Below are positions 1 through 10,093 of a stretch of DNA of 64,000 bases, piece by piece (positions within the stretch are counted from its first letter, which is position 1; each line of letters begins with the position of its first letter). Both the position numbers and the translations under genes were made by a program. Source of the stretch: Aplectana chamaeleonis (lineage: Eukaryota; Nematoda; Chromadorea; Rhabditida; Cosmocercidae); NCBI GenBank assembly GCA_029168955.1, contig JAPDOI010001209.1:69501-133500 (forward strand). The letters are read 5' to 3'. The notes beneath the pieces were generated by a model. That model ran no database searches and was not told where the DNA came from. It saw only the letters and a list, made by a program, of their open reading frames with translations.

Positions 1-500
1 GTTTTCTGAAAAACTTGCAAAAATCAGAAATAAAAATCAACGAAAACCAGGTCTGTTCGACAGCTCAGGAACAAAATATTGCTGGTTGTCACCTTGCCCA
101 CAATTAACTAAATTTCTATGTATGTTTGTTTTGTCGTCTTTCGACTTGCTGTTACACCGTATTCATACTTTTGCGGAGCGGCAAATGCTGCGGATTATCA
201 ATAGAAAAATGAGAGCTCGGTAGCGGTATCAAACATTTGATTTCTCATTTTCCTACTGATATTGCGCGGCAGTTGCCGCTCCCGCAAAAGCATGAATAGG
301 TTGCTAAACGAAAGAACCAGCACTTATACGAATCGTGTTAGTTCGTGCGCACCCCCACCAATTAGCTGTTCTAAGCTCTTTTTGTGCGTTTCTAGTTCAA
401 CTTTTCACTTCTCTCACTTTGTTATGATGAAACCTGCATTCTCATGAAGAGAACTCAGCAACTGATTTTATCTCAAACACTGCTCACCTACTCAGTATTT
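1..500. other. No gene recognised
   Basis: No supported coding exon, RNA gene or clear repeat boundary is visible. The first 60 bases resemble the TTTTCTG-rich dispersed repeat seen better at 4760-4865 and 49820-49915. Short open frames here lack codon or domain signal. Confidence 0.4.
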
Positions 501-692
501 CGGCACAATAGGGGTAGCATCCCAGGGCAAAGTTCGAGTACAAACCTTCGCTGTCAACAGCAGCTGTTGCAGACAGCGGTATATGATTCCAACACTCGCT
601 GGGGTTGAACCCCTGGATATCAATGGCTAATGCTGCTGTTACCTGTCAGCAGCAGCTGCTGACAACAAGGGATGCAACCTCTACTGTGCTGT
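501..692. mobile_element. Small foldback MITE
   Basis: The left end CGGCACAATAGGGGTAGCAT is an imperfect reverse complement of the right end (GGGATGCAACC... to GTGCTG), giving a roughly 190-bp element with terminal inverted repeats and a CAGCAG/CTGCTG-rich middle. The same terminal sequence recurs in the element at 51085-51750. It is non-coding. Exact ends and the target duplication are uncertain. Confidence 0.5.
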
Positions 693-714
693 ATAGTTGT
701 GCTTTTTGACTAAA

Positions 715-920
715 CGGACCGAATGAATGAATATATTCGGCTTCAACATTTTCGAATAAATGAATGAATAAATTCTTCGACTTCAAATTTTTCGAATAAA
801 CGAATGAATGAATATATTCGACTTTAAATTTTTCGAATGAACGAATGAATGAATATATTCGATTCTCTATTTCGAATGAATGAATATCGAAAATCGAATA
901 ATTTCGAATAAATGAATTAA
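715..920. repeat. Degenerate TTCGAATAAATGAATGAATA repeats
   Basis: Four or more imperfect units mix TTCGAATAAA with GAATGAATGAATATATTCG, separated by short CTTCAAATTTTT linkers. They belong to the same TTCGAA-rich simple-repeat style as 2550-2800, 55275-55615 and 61020-61350, but the period is less regular here. Confidence 0.7.
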
Positions 921-1038
921 TTTAACTACGGGCCAACCGAATTCAGAGTTCTGCGACGCTACTGCTTTGAAGAGGCAGTTTTTAAGACTGGCATCGAAGA
1001 GTTTTGCGACGCTACTACTTTGAAGACTAGACGAAAAA

Positions 1039-1178
1039 TACCGTGCGGTACCGATTGCCAGAAAGCCATAAAAAACTCTACAATTTTCATTTGAGAGTTT
1101 GAACCGGTCGGTCTGATATAGCAATGGAACTTATATCATCATTTCATGCCCTTGTGGCAATCGGTGCCGCACGGTATT
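1039..1178. mobile_element. Inverted-repeat element
   Basis: Left arm ACCGTGCGGTACCGATTGCC is matched as its reverse complement by GGCAATCGGTGCCGCACGGT near 1156-1176, enclosing about 95 bases. The surrounding 950-1240 also carries direct repeats of a GCGACGCTACTACTTTGAAG-like phrase. This looks like a short non-autonomous DNA element in a small local duplication. Confidence 0.5.
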
Positions 1179-1179
1179 T

Positions 1180-2480
1180 GGAGTTTACTACTTTGAAGAG
1201 GCAGTTTTTAAGAATGGCATCGAAAGCTTTTGAACTGCTCAATATTTCCAATATTCCGCTCAGGCAGGGTTCATGAGTGGTGGCACGCAAAATCGATAAG
1301 CATCGTTTCTACACTAGCAGCTGCCTGATGCCACCCACGGCGGTTCTATTCATACAACGCCAGCGCGTCACGAGCGGGCGTTTCGTTAGACCCCGTTCAG
1401 AGTTCATTCGCGACGCGATGTTATAATCAGTCTACATCTCGATCACGCTACGTCGCGTCGCGTCTTCGCTGAGTTTCCACAGTGATGAGGCGCGATACAT
1501 TCGGAATTACGCGCTTTCTCCTAGAACGATAGCGGTCGTATAGCGAGATGGGAGTTGTTCGGCCCGCCACGCGCCAGCGATTCCATCAGTGCTACTGTCT
1601 GAGTTGGGGATAGTGTTCGCGGAATTTCTGGATTAGGCGTGATTCCTAGCTTTTTTTCGCTTTTCGTGAATTTGTTACTTCGACATTTTCTGCCCTAACG
1701 AGTATGAGCCGCAAAACTTGCTGCTATTTGATATTTACTCCTTCCCTTTGAGTATTGCTCATTTTGCCACCTATTCGTTTTTATTTCGTTTCCAAAAATC
1801 GATAAAAAAGAACAAAATCCAAATGAGCCATCGTTGACAGCCATAGAAGCACCTTGTCAAAAGTTGGGAAAAAATATACAAATCTCGCTCTATTGAAAAA
1901 TCTTATGCTCATTTTGATCTAGCGCATATGTCGTGGATACGACTGCCTTACCAATTTTCGCGGCTTTAGCTTTGGCTACTGATAAATGGTCAGTCGGTAC
2001 CCTGGATCTCCATCAAATTTCCGTTTCAACTCTGGAAACCGCCAAGTTTTGCTGAAAACCAAAAAAAACGTTGGATAGAAGACGATTCACACTTTCGACC
2101 AGTATTGCCCTTAGCAGAAGAAAATTCCGGCCCGCAATTGTGGACAAACGCTGTTGCAGCACGTAATGCGATGAAGTCGTGCTGGGACGAAGATTGATCG
2201 TGCCGGGAATACATGGTCCCACCAGTATTTTCATCGTGTCGCGGCGGGTGTCTGCGATTGCGGACCAGAGATTCGCTCGGATGAAAGCACTTTTTCTAGT
2301 ACTCGTCGAAAACAGATTTATTTTGAAACACATATCATCACTCGGAAGTTGAGGCGTTTCCATGTTTAATGAGGTTTGAGGCTGTGTTTGAGCTAATTAC
2401 TCATCAGTTACGAATAACGAGTTACGAGGATTTGAAAATTACGATTTGCGCAATTCAAAATTTCAGTTACGCTCAGCCCT
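1180..2480. other. No gene recognised
   Basis: Only frames that overlap each other on the minus strand around 2013-2363 are open, and they show no recognisable domain. A fragment near 2090-2230 (CAGTATTGCCC, CTGTTGCAGCACG) weakly resembles the MITE family at 501 and 45138. I see no promoter or exon that I would defend. Confidence 0.4.
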
Positions 2481-2549
2481 GAGTCACACTAGTGCTGGTG
2501 CACTGGCCCTTCGAAAAATTTCTGTGTAGGATCCGGTAATGGCTGTGTT

Positions 2550-2800
2550 AGATTATTCCAATATATTCGAAGATCGAATATGTTCGAATAATTGTCAGTG
2601 TCGATAGTCGATTTCGAATAATAATCGTATATGAGGTTTTTTCGATAGTCGATTTCGAATAATGATCGAATATCCGCTTTTTTCGATAGTCGATTTCGAA
2701 TAATAATCGAAAATCGGGATTTTTCGATTACTCGATAATCGAATAAATAATCGAATAATTTATTCGAATGTTTATTCGATTGCGAATATTCGAGCACAAC
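2550..2800. repeat. AT-rich TCGAATAATAATCGAATA repeats
   Basis: Repeated blocks of TTTTCGATAGTCGATTTCGAATAAT appear about three times between 2600 and 2720 with a period near 50 bases, then decay into TCGAATAAATAATCGAATAA. The region is non-coding low-complexity DNA of the TTCGAA type. Confidence 0.7.
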
Positions 2801-2998
2801 TATACTGTGCTGACGTACTGGCGTTCTCTTTGAAATTCACCCGATCAATAGCCAGTAAGTAGCCAATAAATGCCTGCTTTCTGCGTGATAGCCGGAAAAT
2901 GGTCGGGAAATAGCTGGTTGCCGCGTGGTAGCCTAGACATAACCGCCAAAAAATGTTCGTCGCGAAAGGGACGTCAAATAATGCTCTCCAAGGGATGT

Positions 2999-3130
2999 AC
3001 AGTTCAACTCCGCATTGCCGTTCAGTCCGCAAAATGAACGCTGATTGCATCTGAACGCTTGCCACCCTCCTCGGCTGCAGCGGCGCGCGTCGCGTCTGGC
3101 TGGCGCATTGCCAACATCGTCGTTTCGAAA
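2999..3130. mobile_element. Partial copy of GC-rich MITE family M1
   Basis: It begins ACAGTTCAACTCCGCATTGC and continues through TTCAGTCCGCAAA, the terminal sequence of the complete copies at 12356-12604 and 61376-61644. After about 60 bases it switches to a CCACCCTCCTCGGCTGCAGC segment shared, inverted, with 4320-4360. Only one terminus is present, so this copy is truncated or rearranged. Confidence 0.6.
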
Positions 3131-3159
3131 GCTCCCATCGCCTGTCCATTCTACGACTT

Positions 3160-4230
3160 TATTAAGAAATGAGGAAACATACACAAGTATAAGAGTGAGC
3201 CTCATTTGTATACTTATGCAATGAATAGGATGCATAACGAACACAGAAGTGGGTGGGGGGTAAGGAAGTGAAACCATTTGGCGAATCGCATCCACGAATC
3301 ACATCTTTGCTTACTAGATCTTACATACATCTTTGGCTACTGGAGGACTAGGATAAATGCTGCTATGCTCAAGAAGCCCCTTTGCGACGACTCACATCGT
3401 AAGGAGTTGGAAATTGAGAAAACTTTTCAAAGGTACTGAACGCTGAACTATAGGTGCCCTAGGCACAACTTTTAAAAACGGCCACAAAATGGAACATGCC
3501 TCTTTAGGCTGGATTCTGTGCACAGAGTTTTGCACCTTCGCCCCCCCCCCTATTCCTCCAATCCTATCAATGGGTTAGTCTGCCACCGAGGAAACTGTGC
3601 GTGAAGAGCTTTTTCCTGAAGACGATGATAGAATAACATCGGTACTGATTTACTTGCTGGGAGGAAACCATCAGCCCATTTTATCGCCGTTGGCCTATCA
3701 CGTCAGCATTTGCTGCTCCTGTGACCGCTCCATGTCCTATTAACATTGCGGTCAACTGTATTTTGTTCTTCACGTGGCAGGGAAAGTTTTTCAGGATATG
3801 GATAACAGGTCGGAGCGCACAGAGTCGTCTAACCCGTCGATTTCACCGTAAACTCTATACAGCCGAGCTGTTTTAACTTGTCTGAAGCCACTATTTCCCT
3901 TTAAAGTTTGGTTGCAGTCTCTATAGTGTCTCAGACAACTTTAACATCGATCCAGATGCTCCAGGTCGCTGATGATGTCAGAGACGCAGAGGACGGCGCG
4001 CTGCTCCTTTGGACTCTAGGCTTGCCATCTCGTTTGGGACAGGGTATACAAGCTTCACTGATTATTCTTCAACCATTAATGTGATGATGTCGTTTTCATT
4101 CCAATTCACTGCTGAAATAATTTAGCTAGGTGTGTTCACCTACATTCCCTGTTGTATTCATCCTGCTGCTTCAATTACAACAGCTTACAGTTGATCCCGT
4201 TCATGAAATTGAATCAGGGTCAGAATTCGG
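3160..4230. other. No gene recognised; MITE scrap inside
   Basis: A C-homopolymer lies at about 3540-3552. The stretch TTGCTGGGAGGAAACCATCAG near 3655 and the following CGCCGTTGGCC/TTTGCTGCTCCT resemble one arm of the small foldback at 20416-20532, so a partial copy is likely. No coding signal is seen. Confidence 0.35.
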
Positions 4231-4254
4231 GCGAAAACTTCGGAGTGATTGAAT

Positions 4255-4525
4255 GACAAGCGAGGACGGCTGTGGCGTTGGCAATGCGCCAGCCAGACGC
4301 GCCGCACGCAGCCGATGCCCGCCGACCAATCAGCTGCAGCCGAGGAGGGTGGCAAGCGTTCAGATGCGCTGATTGCGAAAGCGTGCTGCGGCGCGGTTGC
4401 GAGTATCCTCAGACAGGGATGTGGGATCACCTGGGTACCAAAGGTAAAAACCGCGCGGGTGACCCTAAATCCCTGTCTGAGGATAATCGCAACCGCGCCG
4501 CAGCACTCTTCCGCATCAAGAAAAA
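4255..4525. mobile_element. GC-rich MITE family M1, second copy
   Basis: The arm with GCTGCGGCGCGGTTGCGAGT and CCTCAGACAGGGATGTGGGA is answered by TCCCTGTCTGAGGATAATCG and CAACCGCGCCGCAGCA, forming a hairpin about 150 bases long. The core is the same as in 12356-12604 and 61376-61644, but the outer termini are replaced by a CGCCAGCCAGACGCG segment also present near 3090. Open frames across it (4249-4659) are by-products of GC-rich inverted repeats. Confidence 0.7.
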
Positions 4526-4867
4526 TTCGAGAAATAACACATCAAGAACCGCTGTGGAGCGTGGTGGGCTATTTCTCGGCTAAAACTCTCAGAGTGAGTG
4601 CCTTCAAAGATGATCTAACTGTCATTGACGTGCCATCGCTACTATCAATGTCTTATTAATTATTTGTCCAATCTCGTAGATATTGTATTACATGTATAGG
4701 AAAGATGTTCAGAATTACACTCTTTCTCTTGAAAAAAATTAAAATGAAATGAGTATTTTTTCTGAGAATTTTCTGATTTCTGTTTTCTACCCGTTTTGGC
4801 CTTTCTGTTTTCTGACAAACTCGATTTTCTGTTTTCTGAAATTTTTTAAATTTTCCGCACACCCCTG

Positions 4868-5589
4868 GTGACCACCCTGTCGAAAGTCATTGCAATGGGC
4901 CTGCGCTCATGGCTAACGTATGAGGCGGCCCGTATGCTGTGCAGGTTTGCAGAAGGTGTTTAGCATAGGCCCTCAGTTTTTGAAGATATTTGAATCATGT
5001 TACACTTATACTACATGTAATTTACTTGAGTAGAGATAATTCACATGTAACTTACATTGACGGAGATGTATTACAAGTATATTGTAATCGTCTCTTATGT
5101 TACAAGTATTATGTTTTCACCATCAAAAACATATTACGTGTGACATTTGGCCTGCGAGCGAGTTCAGAAAAATGAAAACATATTACATGTAATAAAAAAG
5201 GCCTGAATTAATATACATGTAATATAAATTGGCCAATTTATATTACTTGCAAATTATCTCGACCGATGTATGCTACATGTAATATATCAGTCCCTCGCTC
5301 GCAGGCCAACTGTCGCAAGTAATATGTTTTCGATGGTGAAAACATAATACTTGTAACATAAGAGACGATAACAATATGCTTGTAATACATCTCCGTCAAT
5401 GTAAGTTACATGTGAATTATCTCTACTGAAGTAAATTACATGTAGTATAAGTGTAACATGATTCAAATATCTCCAGCAACTGAAGGCCCATGCTGAACAC
5501 CTTCTGCAAACCTGCACAGCATACGGGCCGCCTCATACCTTACCGATGAGCGCAGGTTCATGGGATTGACATTCGACCGGGTGGTCAAC
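4868..5589. mobile_element. Long palindromic foldback element
   Basis: The arm 4868-5163 is repeated in reverse complement at 5293-5589, with a loop at 5164-5292. Matching phrases include TGACCACCC/GGGTGGTCA at the ends, GAGGCGGCCCGTATGCTGTG/CACAGCATACGGGCCGCCTC, and CCTGCGAGCGAG/CTCGCTCGCAGG at the loop. Both arms are full of TTACATGTAA-like decamers. The loop reappears inverted at about 5985-6140. A transcript would fold into a roughly 295-bp duplex. I see no transposase. Confidence 0.85.
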
Positions 5590-5869
5590 CGCCCTGGCGC
5601 AGTCTGTTCTCTCACTCCTCACGATTCGTTTTAATCGTGAGGGAGGATTAGAGGGAGCGACAAGCAATATTTTTGAAGCAAGCTTAAGCCCACTGCCTCT
5701 TGTATGAAGCTGTGGGATCCGAGCTTGCTGCTTCAGTGATGAAGCAGCGAGCTATAAGCTCCTGGGGTGTCGAAGAGAGCATGAGGCTTGCTGATTCGTA
5801 CCTGAAGCAGTAGCCAGGAACTTGCAGCTCTAACCCTTACAGCATCGAGCTTCAACTTGCAGATCTAAT

Positions 5870-6140
5870 TGCGTTACATGAAATATAAGTGTATGTTACA
5901 TGTAACATAAGTGTAGGTTACATGCGATACAAATGTAATATTCTTGAATGTCTCAAGTATCTTACCTTTATATTACATGTAACATGTTTTCACTTTTCTT
6001 CTGAGAGGGACCGATATATTGCATGTAACATACATCGGTCGAGATAATTTGCAAGTAATATACATTGGCCAATTTATATTACATGTATGTTAATTCAGGC
6101 CTTTTAATTTACATGTAATATGTTTTCATTTTTCTGAGTA
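5870..6140. repeat. TTACATGTAA-rich element fragment
   Basis: Multiple copies of the palindromic decamer TTACATGTAA and variants, with ATATAAATTGGCCAATTTATAT, match the loop of the neighbouring palindrome in inverted orientation. It ends in TTTTCATTTTTCTGAGTAG, which is the right terminus of the element family at 55867-56579. Confidence 0.65.
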
Positions 6141-6281
6141 GGGCGGTTATATAGACTCTGTATCATTCCAAGTGAACTCATGTTTTCGGTTATCACAGCG
6201 CGGAGCGGTGGCTTTTTCGTCGAAACCTCCTTATCACTAGTTATATTTCACCGAGGCCCACCGCTCCGCTGCTGGTGATAA

Positions 6282-6300
6282 TTGTTGTTGTTGTTGTTGT
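6282..6300. repeat. (GTT)n microsatellite
   Basis: A run of about six GTT units lies between an inverted GGAGCGGTGG/CCACCGCTCC pair (about 6204 and 6257) and the LINE-A 3' tail. Too short to suggest function. Confidence 0.8.
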
Positions 6301-6420
6301 CCATCATCCACCATACACACTGATCCTGGATCCAATTTCCGGCATATTGACGACGTCATCGAAGCAACATTGCTGGGATCCTCTTCTTTGGAGGATCCCT
6401 GAGTGGGGCGTTTTTCCACC

Positions 6421-6535
6421 CTCTTTTTTTGATTTTTTTAATTTAATCTTTTTAGAATTTTTATATTTTTTTATTTTCTTTTTTATTTTTTTATTCGTTT
6501 TTTCTTTTTTTTACATTTCAAATACAGTACTGCAT
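6421..6535 (-). other. A-rich 3' tail of LINE-A
   Basis: On the minus strand, just after the RT stop codon, the sequence becomes AAAAAAG/AAAAAAT-rich for about 110 bases. This is the expected position for the 3' UTR and tail of a target-primed non-LTR element. It differs from the (GAA)n tails of the LINE-B and LINE-C copies. Confidence 0.7.
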
Positions 6536-6537
6536 AA

Positions 6538-9537
6538 TTAAAGTGACAGGAAATGGGCTACTTCCACTGGTTTGAGCCAGAGATCTTCTATTGTGAGCTG
6601 CGTTGGCCTTCCAGAGCAAGAGAACATGTGAGGTACTGTGTGTTCCTCAAGCCCGCAGTGAGGGCAAAGTGGATTATCTGCTGCTCCTATCTTATGTAGA
6701 TACCATTGCGACTTCGAATAGAAACCGCTCCGGAGCTGAGATAGGGCTGCCCGATTTGGTCTTGGCAAAGTCTCCTCCTCCTTAGCAATCTTCGGCGGCG
6801 GTCCACTTAGCAAGGGGGAGTTCATAGTAACCAGGAACTCCTTAACAAACTCTTTGTGCACTTCTTTGCGAATGCTTTCCGCGTTTCCTGGCCTGACCAA
6901 TATTGGCTTGATCGTTCTGACATGCTTTCTGATCTGTCTTGGTGGTTCCGATTTCTTCATCATGTCGTGTGAGGGATGTTCTGGATCAAGTGCCGCAACC
7001 GTTCGATATTGAAGCGTCAACATCTCGTTATGAGCTTTGACTGGCATGATTCCCGTCTCATTGCTGAGGTGGGTAGTGCCAGCCATCGCCAGGCTTCCCG
7101 TCGCGGTCCTCAAGGCTGCATTTTGACACGCTTGTAACCGATCCCAGTGAGTCGACGCAATGAGCGGGCTCCAGGCTGGAGCAGCGTAGGACATCACGGA
7201 TTGTCCGGTGGCGCGGTAGGTCAGTGTGAGCAGCTCTTTGCTTTGTCCCCAGTTTCTTCCTGCCAACGCTTTCAAGAGATTCGCTCTTTTAGCCGTCTTC
7301 TTGCGAACATCTTCCGCATGTAGTCGACCCGTCATCATAGTGTCGAAATGGTAGCCGAGAATTGTCGGATTTCTTTCGTGTGTGATCTGCATCCCATTTA
7401 TGAACACTTTCGGTACATATCTCGCTTGAGCAGAATGTGTTGTTAGAAGAGAGACAGTGGTCTTCTGCAACGACAGTTGAAGATGTAGATCTTCCAGAGC
7501 CTTTGTTAGCTTCGGGAGATATTCGTTCAGACGCTTTTCGCAGGTTTCAATATCTGGATGTGACGCCACCAGTGTTAGGTCATCCGCATATCCGACTAGA
7601 CGTGTTTCTGGAGGGGGTGCCGGGAGATCTGCTATGTAGAATGAGAACAGGAGCGGAGATAGAACTGCACCTTGCGGTACCCCGGAGCGCACCAATCTTA
7701 CTTTCGACATCTGGCCTCTAAACTCTGTTCGTATTGTTCTGCCTTTCAGGTAGCTAGAAATCCATCGGGCTAAACCTCTCGGTAGGGATGACTCGGCAAG
7801 CTTTTGACAAAGGATGGAGATAACCACAGTGTCATATGCTTTCTTCAAGTCGAGTGCAACCATTATTGAGCGGCTAGGCGGTCTCTTCTCATTTAACCCA
7901 TCCGTGATGAATCCAGTCAATTCGACCAACGCTGAGGTTGTGGAGAAACCTTTCCGAAAACCATTCTGCCATCCAGGGATTTGCAGGTGCGTCTCCAGTG
8001 TAGGAAGAATGGTTCTTTCAAAAGTGCGTGCCATAGATGAAATGATCGAAATGGGCCTGTAGCTGTTCAGATCTTCTGCAGGTTTACCAGGCTTCAGGAG
8101 TGGGAAAATTCTCGCCTCCTTCCACGACGCCGGGATCAGTCCAGTTGACAGGGTTCTGTTGAAAAGGGCTCTAAGGCACTCCCGAAAAATTGGTCCTGAA
8201 TGCTTGAGCATTACAGGGGCCACACCACTTGTATCCAACGCTTTAGACGGCTTGCATTTCTTCAAGGCGGCGTCGATGAGGGCTGTCGAAATGATGGGAA
8301 CGTCTTCTCTCGGAAAGTTTTTGATCCATCGGAAGGTCCTTCGTGACGACTTCATGCTTTTATGAGGGCATGGCGAACTGAACTGTTTGCATAAAAGGTT
8401 GGCCGCATTCTTGTTTTTCAACGGTTTGCCCCTATGCAAAATTTGGATGGGATTGGGTTTCACTGAACGGCCATCCAGAGCCTTCATGGTTGCCCATAGC
8501 TTCGAAGAGTTTGTACGATGATCAATACCTTCCACGAAAGCTCTCCATGTCTGCTGTCGGTCCTTCCTCACTTCATCAGCGATTTCTCTGTTCAGCTCAG
8601 GGATTCTGGTGCTGGTCGGGTCCGTTCTTCTGATCGAGTCTCTCTCACATATGAGGTCCTTAGCGGTGTCCGACAGTCCCGGCATAAAAGCCTTAAGTCT
8701 GCCCTTAGGGATAGCTTGTGACGTTGCTGTCCTTACGGCCGATGCGAGAAATCGATCCATTTCCAGTGGAGTGGCCCGGAAGTCGAAATCCGCCGATTGT
8801 TGTTCCAGCACTGACAGAAATTTGGGCCAATCAGCCTTTTTGAAGTTCACGAAAGTGTTCCTCGGTGACGAAGATATAAGGGCCTCGCTTCTGAACTCCA
8901 TCAGGATAGGAAGATGGTCACTTGCGCCTGTGTTAACAGTGTCCCAAACTGCTGACGATGCTAGGTCCTGTGAGCACAGCGAGAGGTCCGGTGACGAGGG
9001 TCTTCCATACGTCGGCTTCCTAGTAGGGTGATGGGCATCATTGAGAATCACAAAATTCGACTGCGCTATCTCCTCCTCGAGGTCCTGTCCACGTTGGTCC
9101 TCTTCACCCTCTGACCATAGAGGACTGTGCGCATTGAGATCTCCCATGACGACTGTGGGTTTCCCGCATGTCAGGAATTGGGCGATAGACAGCTCGTATG
9201 CGGGTGGGCATGAGGACCTAGGCGGAGAGTAGAGATTGTGAATGTGCACAGATCCAGCCTTCGTTTCCACAGCTAAGGAGATGCATTCCGTCGTACCATC
9301 TCTGGTTCCTGGAGTGATCACACTGCACTGTAAGTTGTTTCTGACCAGAAAGGCCACACCTCCTCCGGAACTCGTTCGGTCATTTCTCAGGCATGTGTAG
9401 CCTCGAACCACCGGTGGTCCTTGATTGGGATCCAGTTTAGTCTCTTGAAGTCCCACAATGTCAGCTCCCATGCGGTGTGCGAGAGCTTCTAGTTCCGCTG
9501 ATTTGTTGCGAAAACCATTTATATCCCACTGGATCAT
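6538..9537 (-). CDS. Non-LTR retrotransposon (LINE-A) endonuclease/reverse transcriptase
   Basis: A 999-residue open frame with no internal stop. Residues 1-215 form an APE-type endonuclease: QETK at 31-34, GDLNAHS at 132-138, SPDLSLCS at 182-189, SDH at 206-208. The reverse transcriptase follows: KPSKALDTSG near 429, NSYRPISIIS near 491, ALDLKKAYD at 561-569, GVPQGAVLSP at 619-628 and catalytic YADD at 650-653. The C-terminus has a Cys/His cluster (CPHCG...HMFSC near 958-974) and ends DLWLKPVEVAHFLSL, a signature shared by all LINE-B and LINE-C copies here. The protein would nick target DNA and prime cDNA from it. The first Met is used because an in-frame stop lies ten codons upstream. In the homologue at 33 kb the zinc finger and endonuclease share one frame, so this is probably the body of a longer polyprotein. 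Confidence 0.95.
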   Translation of the reverse strand: MIQWDINGFRNKSAELEALAHRMGADIVGLQETKLDPNQGPPVVRGYTCLRNDRTSSGGGVAFLVRNNLQCSVITPGTRDGTTECISLAVETKAGSVHIHNLYSPPRSSCPPAYELSIAQFLTCGKPTVVMGDLNAHSPLWSEGEEDQRGQDLEEEIAQSNFVILNDAHHPTRKPTYGRPSSPDLSLCSQDLASSAVWDTVNTGASDHLPILMEFRSEALISSSPRNTFVNFKKADWPKFLSVLEQQSADFDFRATPLEMDRFLASAVRTATSQAIPKGRLKAFMPGLSDTAKDLICERDSIRRTDPTSTRIPELNREIADEVRKDRQQTWRAFVEGIDHRTNSSKLWATMKALDGRSVKPNPIQILHRGKPLKNKNAANLLCKQFSSPCPHKSMKSSRRTFRWIKNFPREDVPIISTALIDAALKKCKPSKALDTSGVAPVMLKHSGPIFRECLRALFNRTLSTGLIPASWKEARIFPLLKPGKPAEDLNSYRPISIISSMARTFERTILPTLETHLQIPGWQNGFRKGFSTTSALVELTGFITDGLNEKRPPSRSIMVALDLKKAYDTVVISILCQKLAESSLPRGLARWISSYLKGRTIRTEFRGQMSKVRLVRSGVPQGAVLSPLLFSFYIADLPAPPPETRLVGYADDLTLVASHPDIETCEKRLNEYLPKLTKALEDLHLQLSLQKTTVSLLTTHSAQARYVPKVFINGMQITHERNPTILGYHFDTMMTGRLHAEDVRKKTAKRANLLKALAGRNWGQSKELLTLTYRATGQSVMSYAAPAWSPLIASTHWDRLQACQNAALRTATGSLAMAGTTHLSNETGIMPVKAHNEMLTLQYRTVAALDPEHPSHDMMKKSEPPRQIRKHVRTIKPILVRPGNAESIRKEVHKEFVKEFLVTMNSPLLSGPPPKIAKEEETLPRPNRAALSQLRSGFYSKSQWYLHKIGAADNPLCPHCGLEEHTVPHMFSCSGRPTQLTIEDLWLKPVEVAHFLSL

Positions 9538-9567
9538 CTTTAGAGAGTCGGGACTTGAGCGCAGAGG

Positions 9568-9798
9568 TTAATATGTCGGTACGGAGACGCAGTTAGGGCA
9601 CACGTATGAGCTCTCCGCATCCTTGAAGGACTTGAGACCGGAGCATTTTTTCACATGAGTCCATTTCCTGCATTTGCTACATTGAACGCTCCCTGCAGCG
9701 GCTGAGCTCCCACACTGGGTGCAGGGCCATCCAGGGTCAAGCGGGGCGTTGCGTAATTTTCCGAAATTGGAGCGACCCCCCCTATGATTTTCTTCCAA
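9568..9798 (-). CDS. LINE-A zinc-finger (PHD-like) segment
   Basis: A 76-codon frame in the same phase as the endonuclease/RT frame, separated from it by one TAA (9568-9570) and ten codons. The part from 9728 down encodes CTQCGSS, QCSKCRKWTH and CPNC, a PHD/RING-like Cys-His finger expected to bind nucleic acid or chromatin. The first roughly 23 codons (9729-9798) come from an inserted MITE and are not original LINE protein. The same finger in LINE-B reads CATCDRD, QCFGCERWVHFSC, CIVC. The TAA most likely inactivates the element; readthrough or reinitiation cannot be excluded. Confidence 0.75.
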   Translation of the reverse strand: MEENHRGGRSNFGKLRNAPLDPGWPCTQCGSSAAAGSVQCSKCRKWTHVKKCSGLKSFKDAESSYVCPNCVSVPTY

Positions 9799-10093
9799 AA
9801 TTTTTTTGCGATCCCTCCCCGGTGCGCGATTTTTGTGCAGTTCATGTTTGATTACTAAACTGCCAGACGCCGAAAAATTCGGTCAGTAGTCGGGCTCAAG
9901 CGTCGAAAACCTCAACAATGCTACAATCCTCCCTTGGTGACCAAAAATATCGAGAATTTTCGGATTATCTTCATCAAATTTTCGTTTCTGGTCCGAAAAT
10001 TTTTGCGACCCCCTCCTAAACTTAATTTTTCGGGTAAAAATTTTGCGACTCCCCATTCGCCGTTGCGAAATTTCGCAACCCCGCTTGACCCTG
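9729..10093. mobile_element. MITE inserted in LINE-A 5' coding region
   Basis: The left end CCAGGGTCAAGCGGGG-CGTTGCG is the reverse complement of the right end CGTTGCG...CCCCGCTTGACCCTGG. The flanks share GGCCA (GGGCCAT before, GGCCAACG after), a plausible 5-bp target duplication. Removing the element and one duplicate joins FRWP to CTQC in one reading frame. The interior carries the GCGACCCC / AAAATTTTTGCG phrase seen in scattered form at about 20100-20300 and 31600-31760. Confidence 0.8.

Noticed and set aside
2013..2363. 116-codon minus frame
   Set aside because: No recognisable motif; overlaps another phase and a MITE-like scrap.
8609..9031. Plus-strand frames opposite LINE-A
   Set aside because: They are antisense shadows of the intact endonuclease/RT frame.
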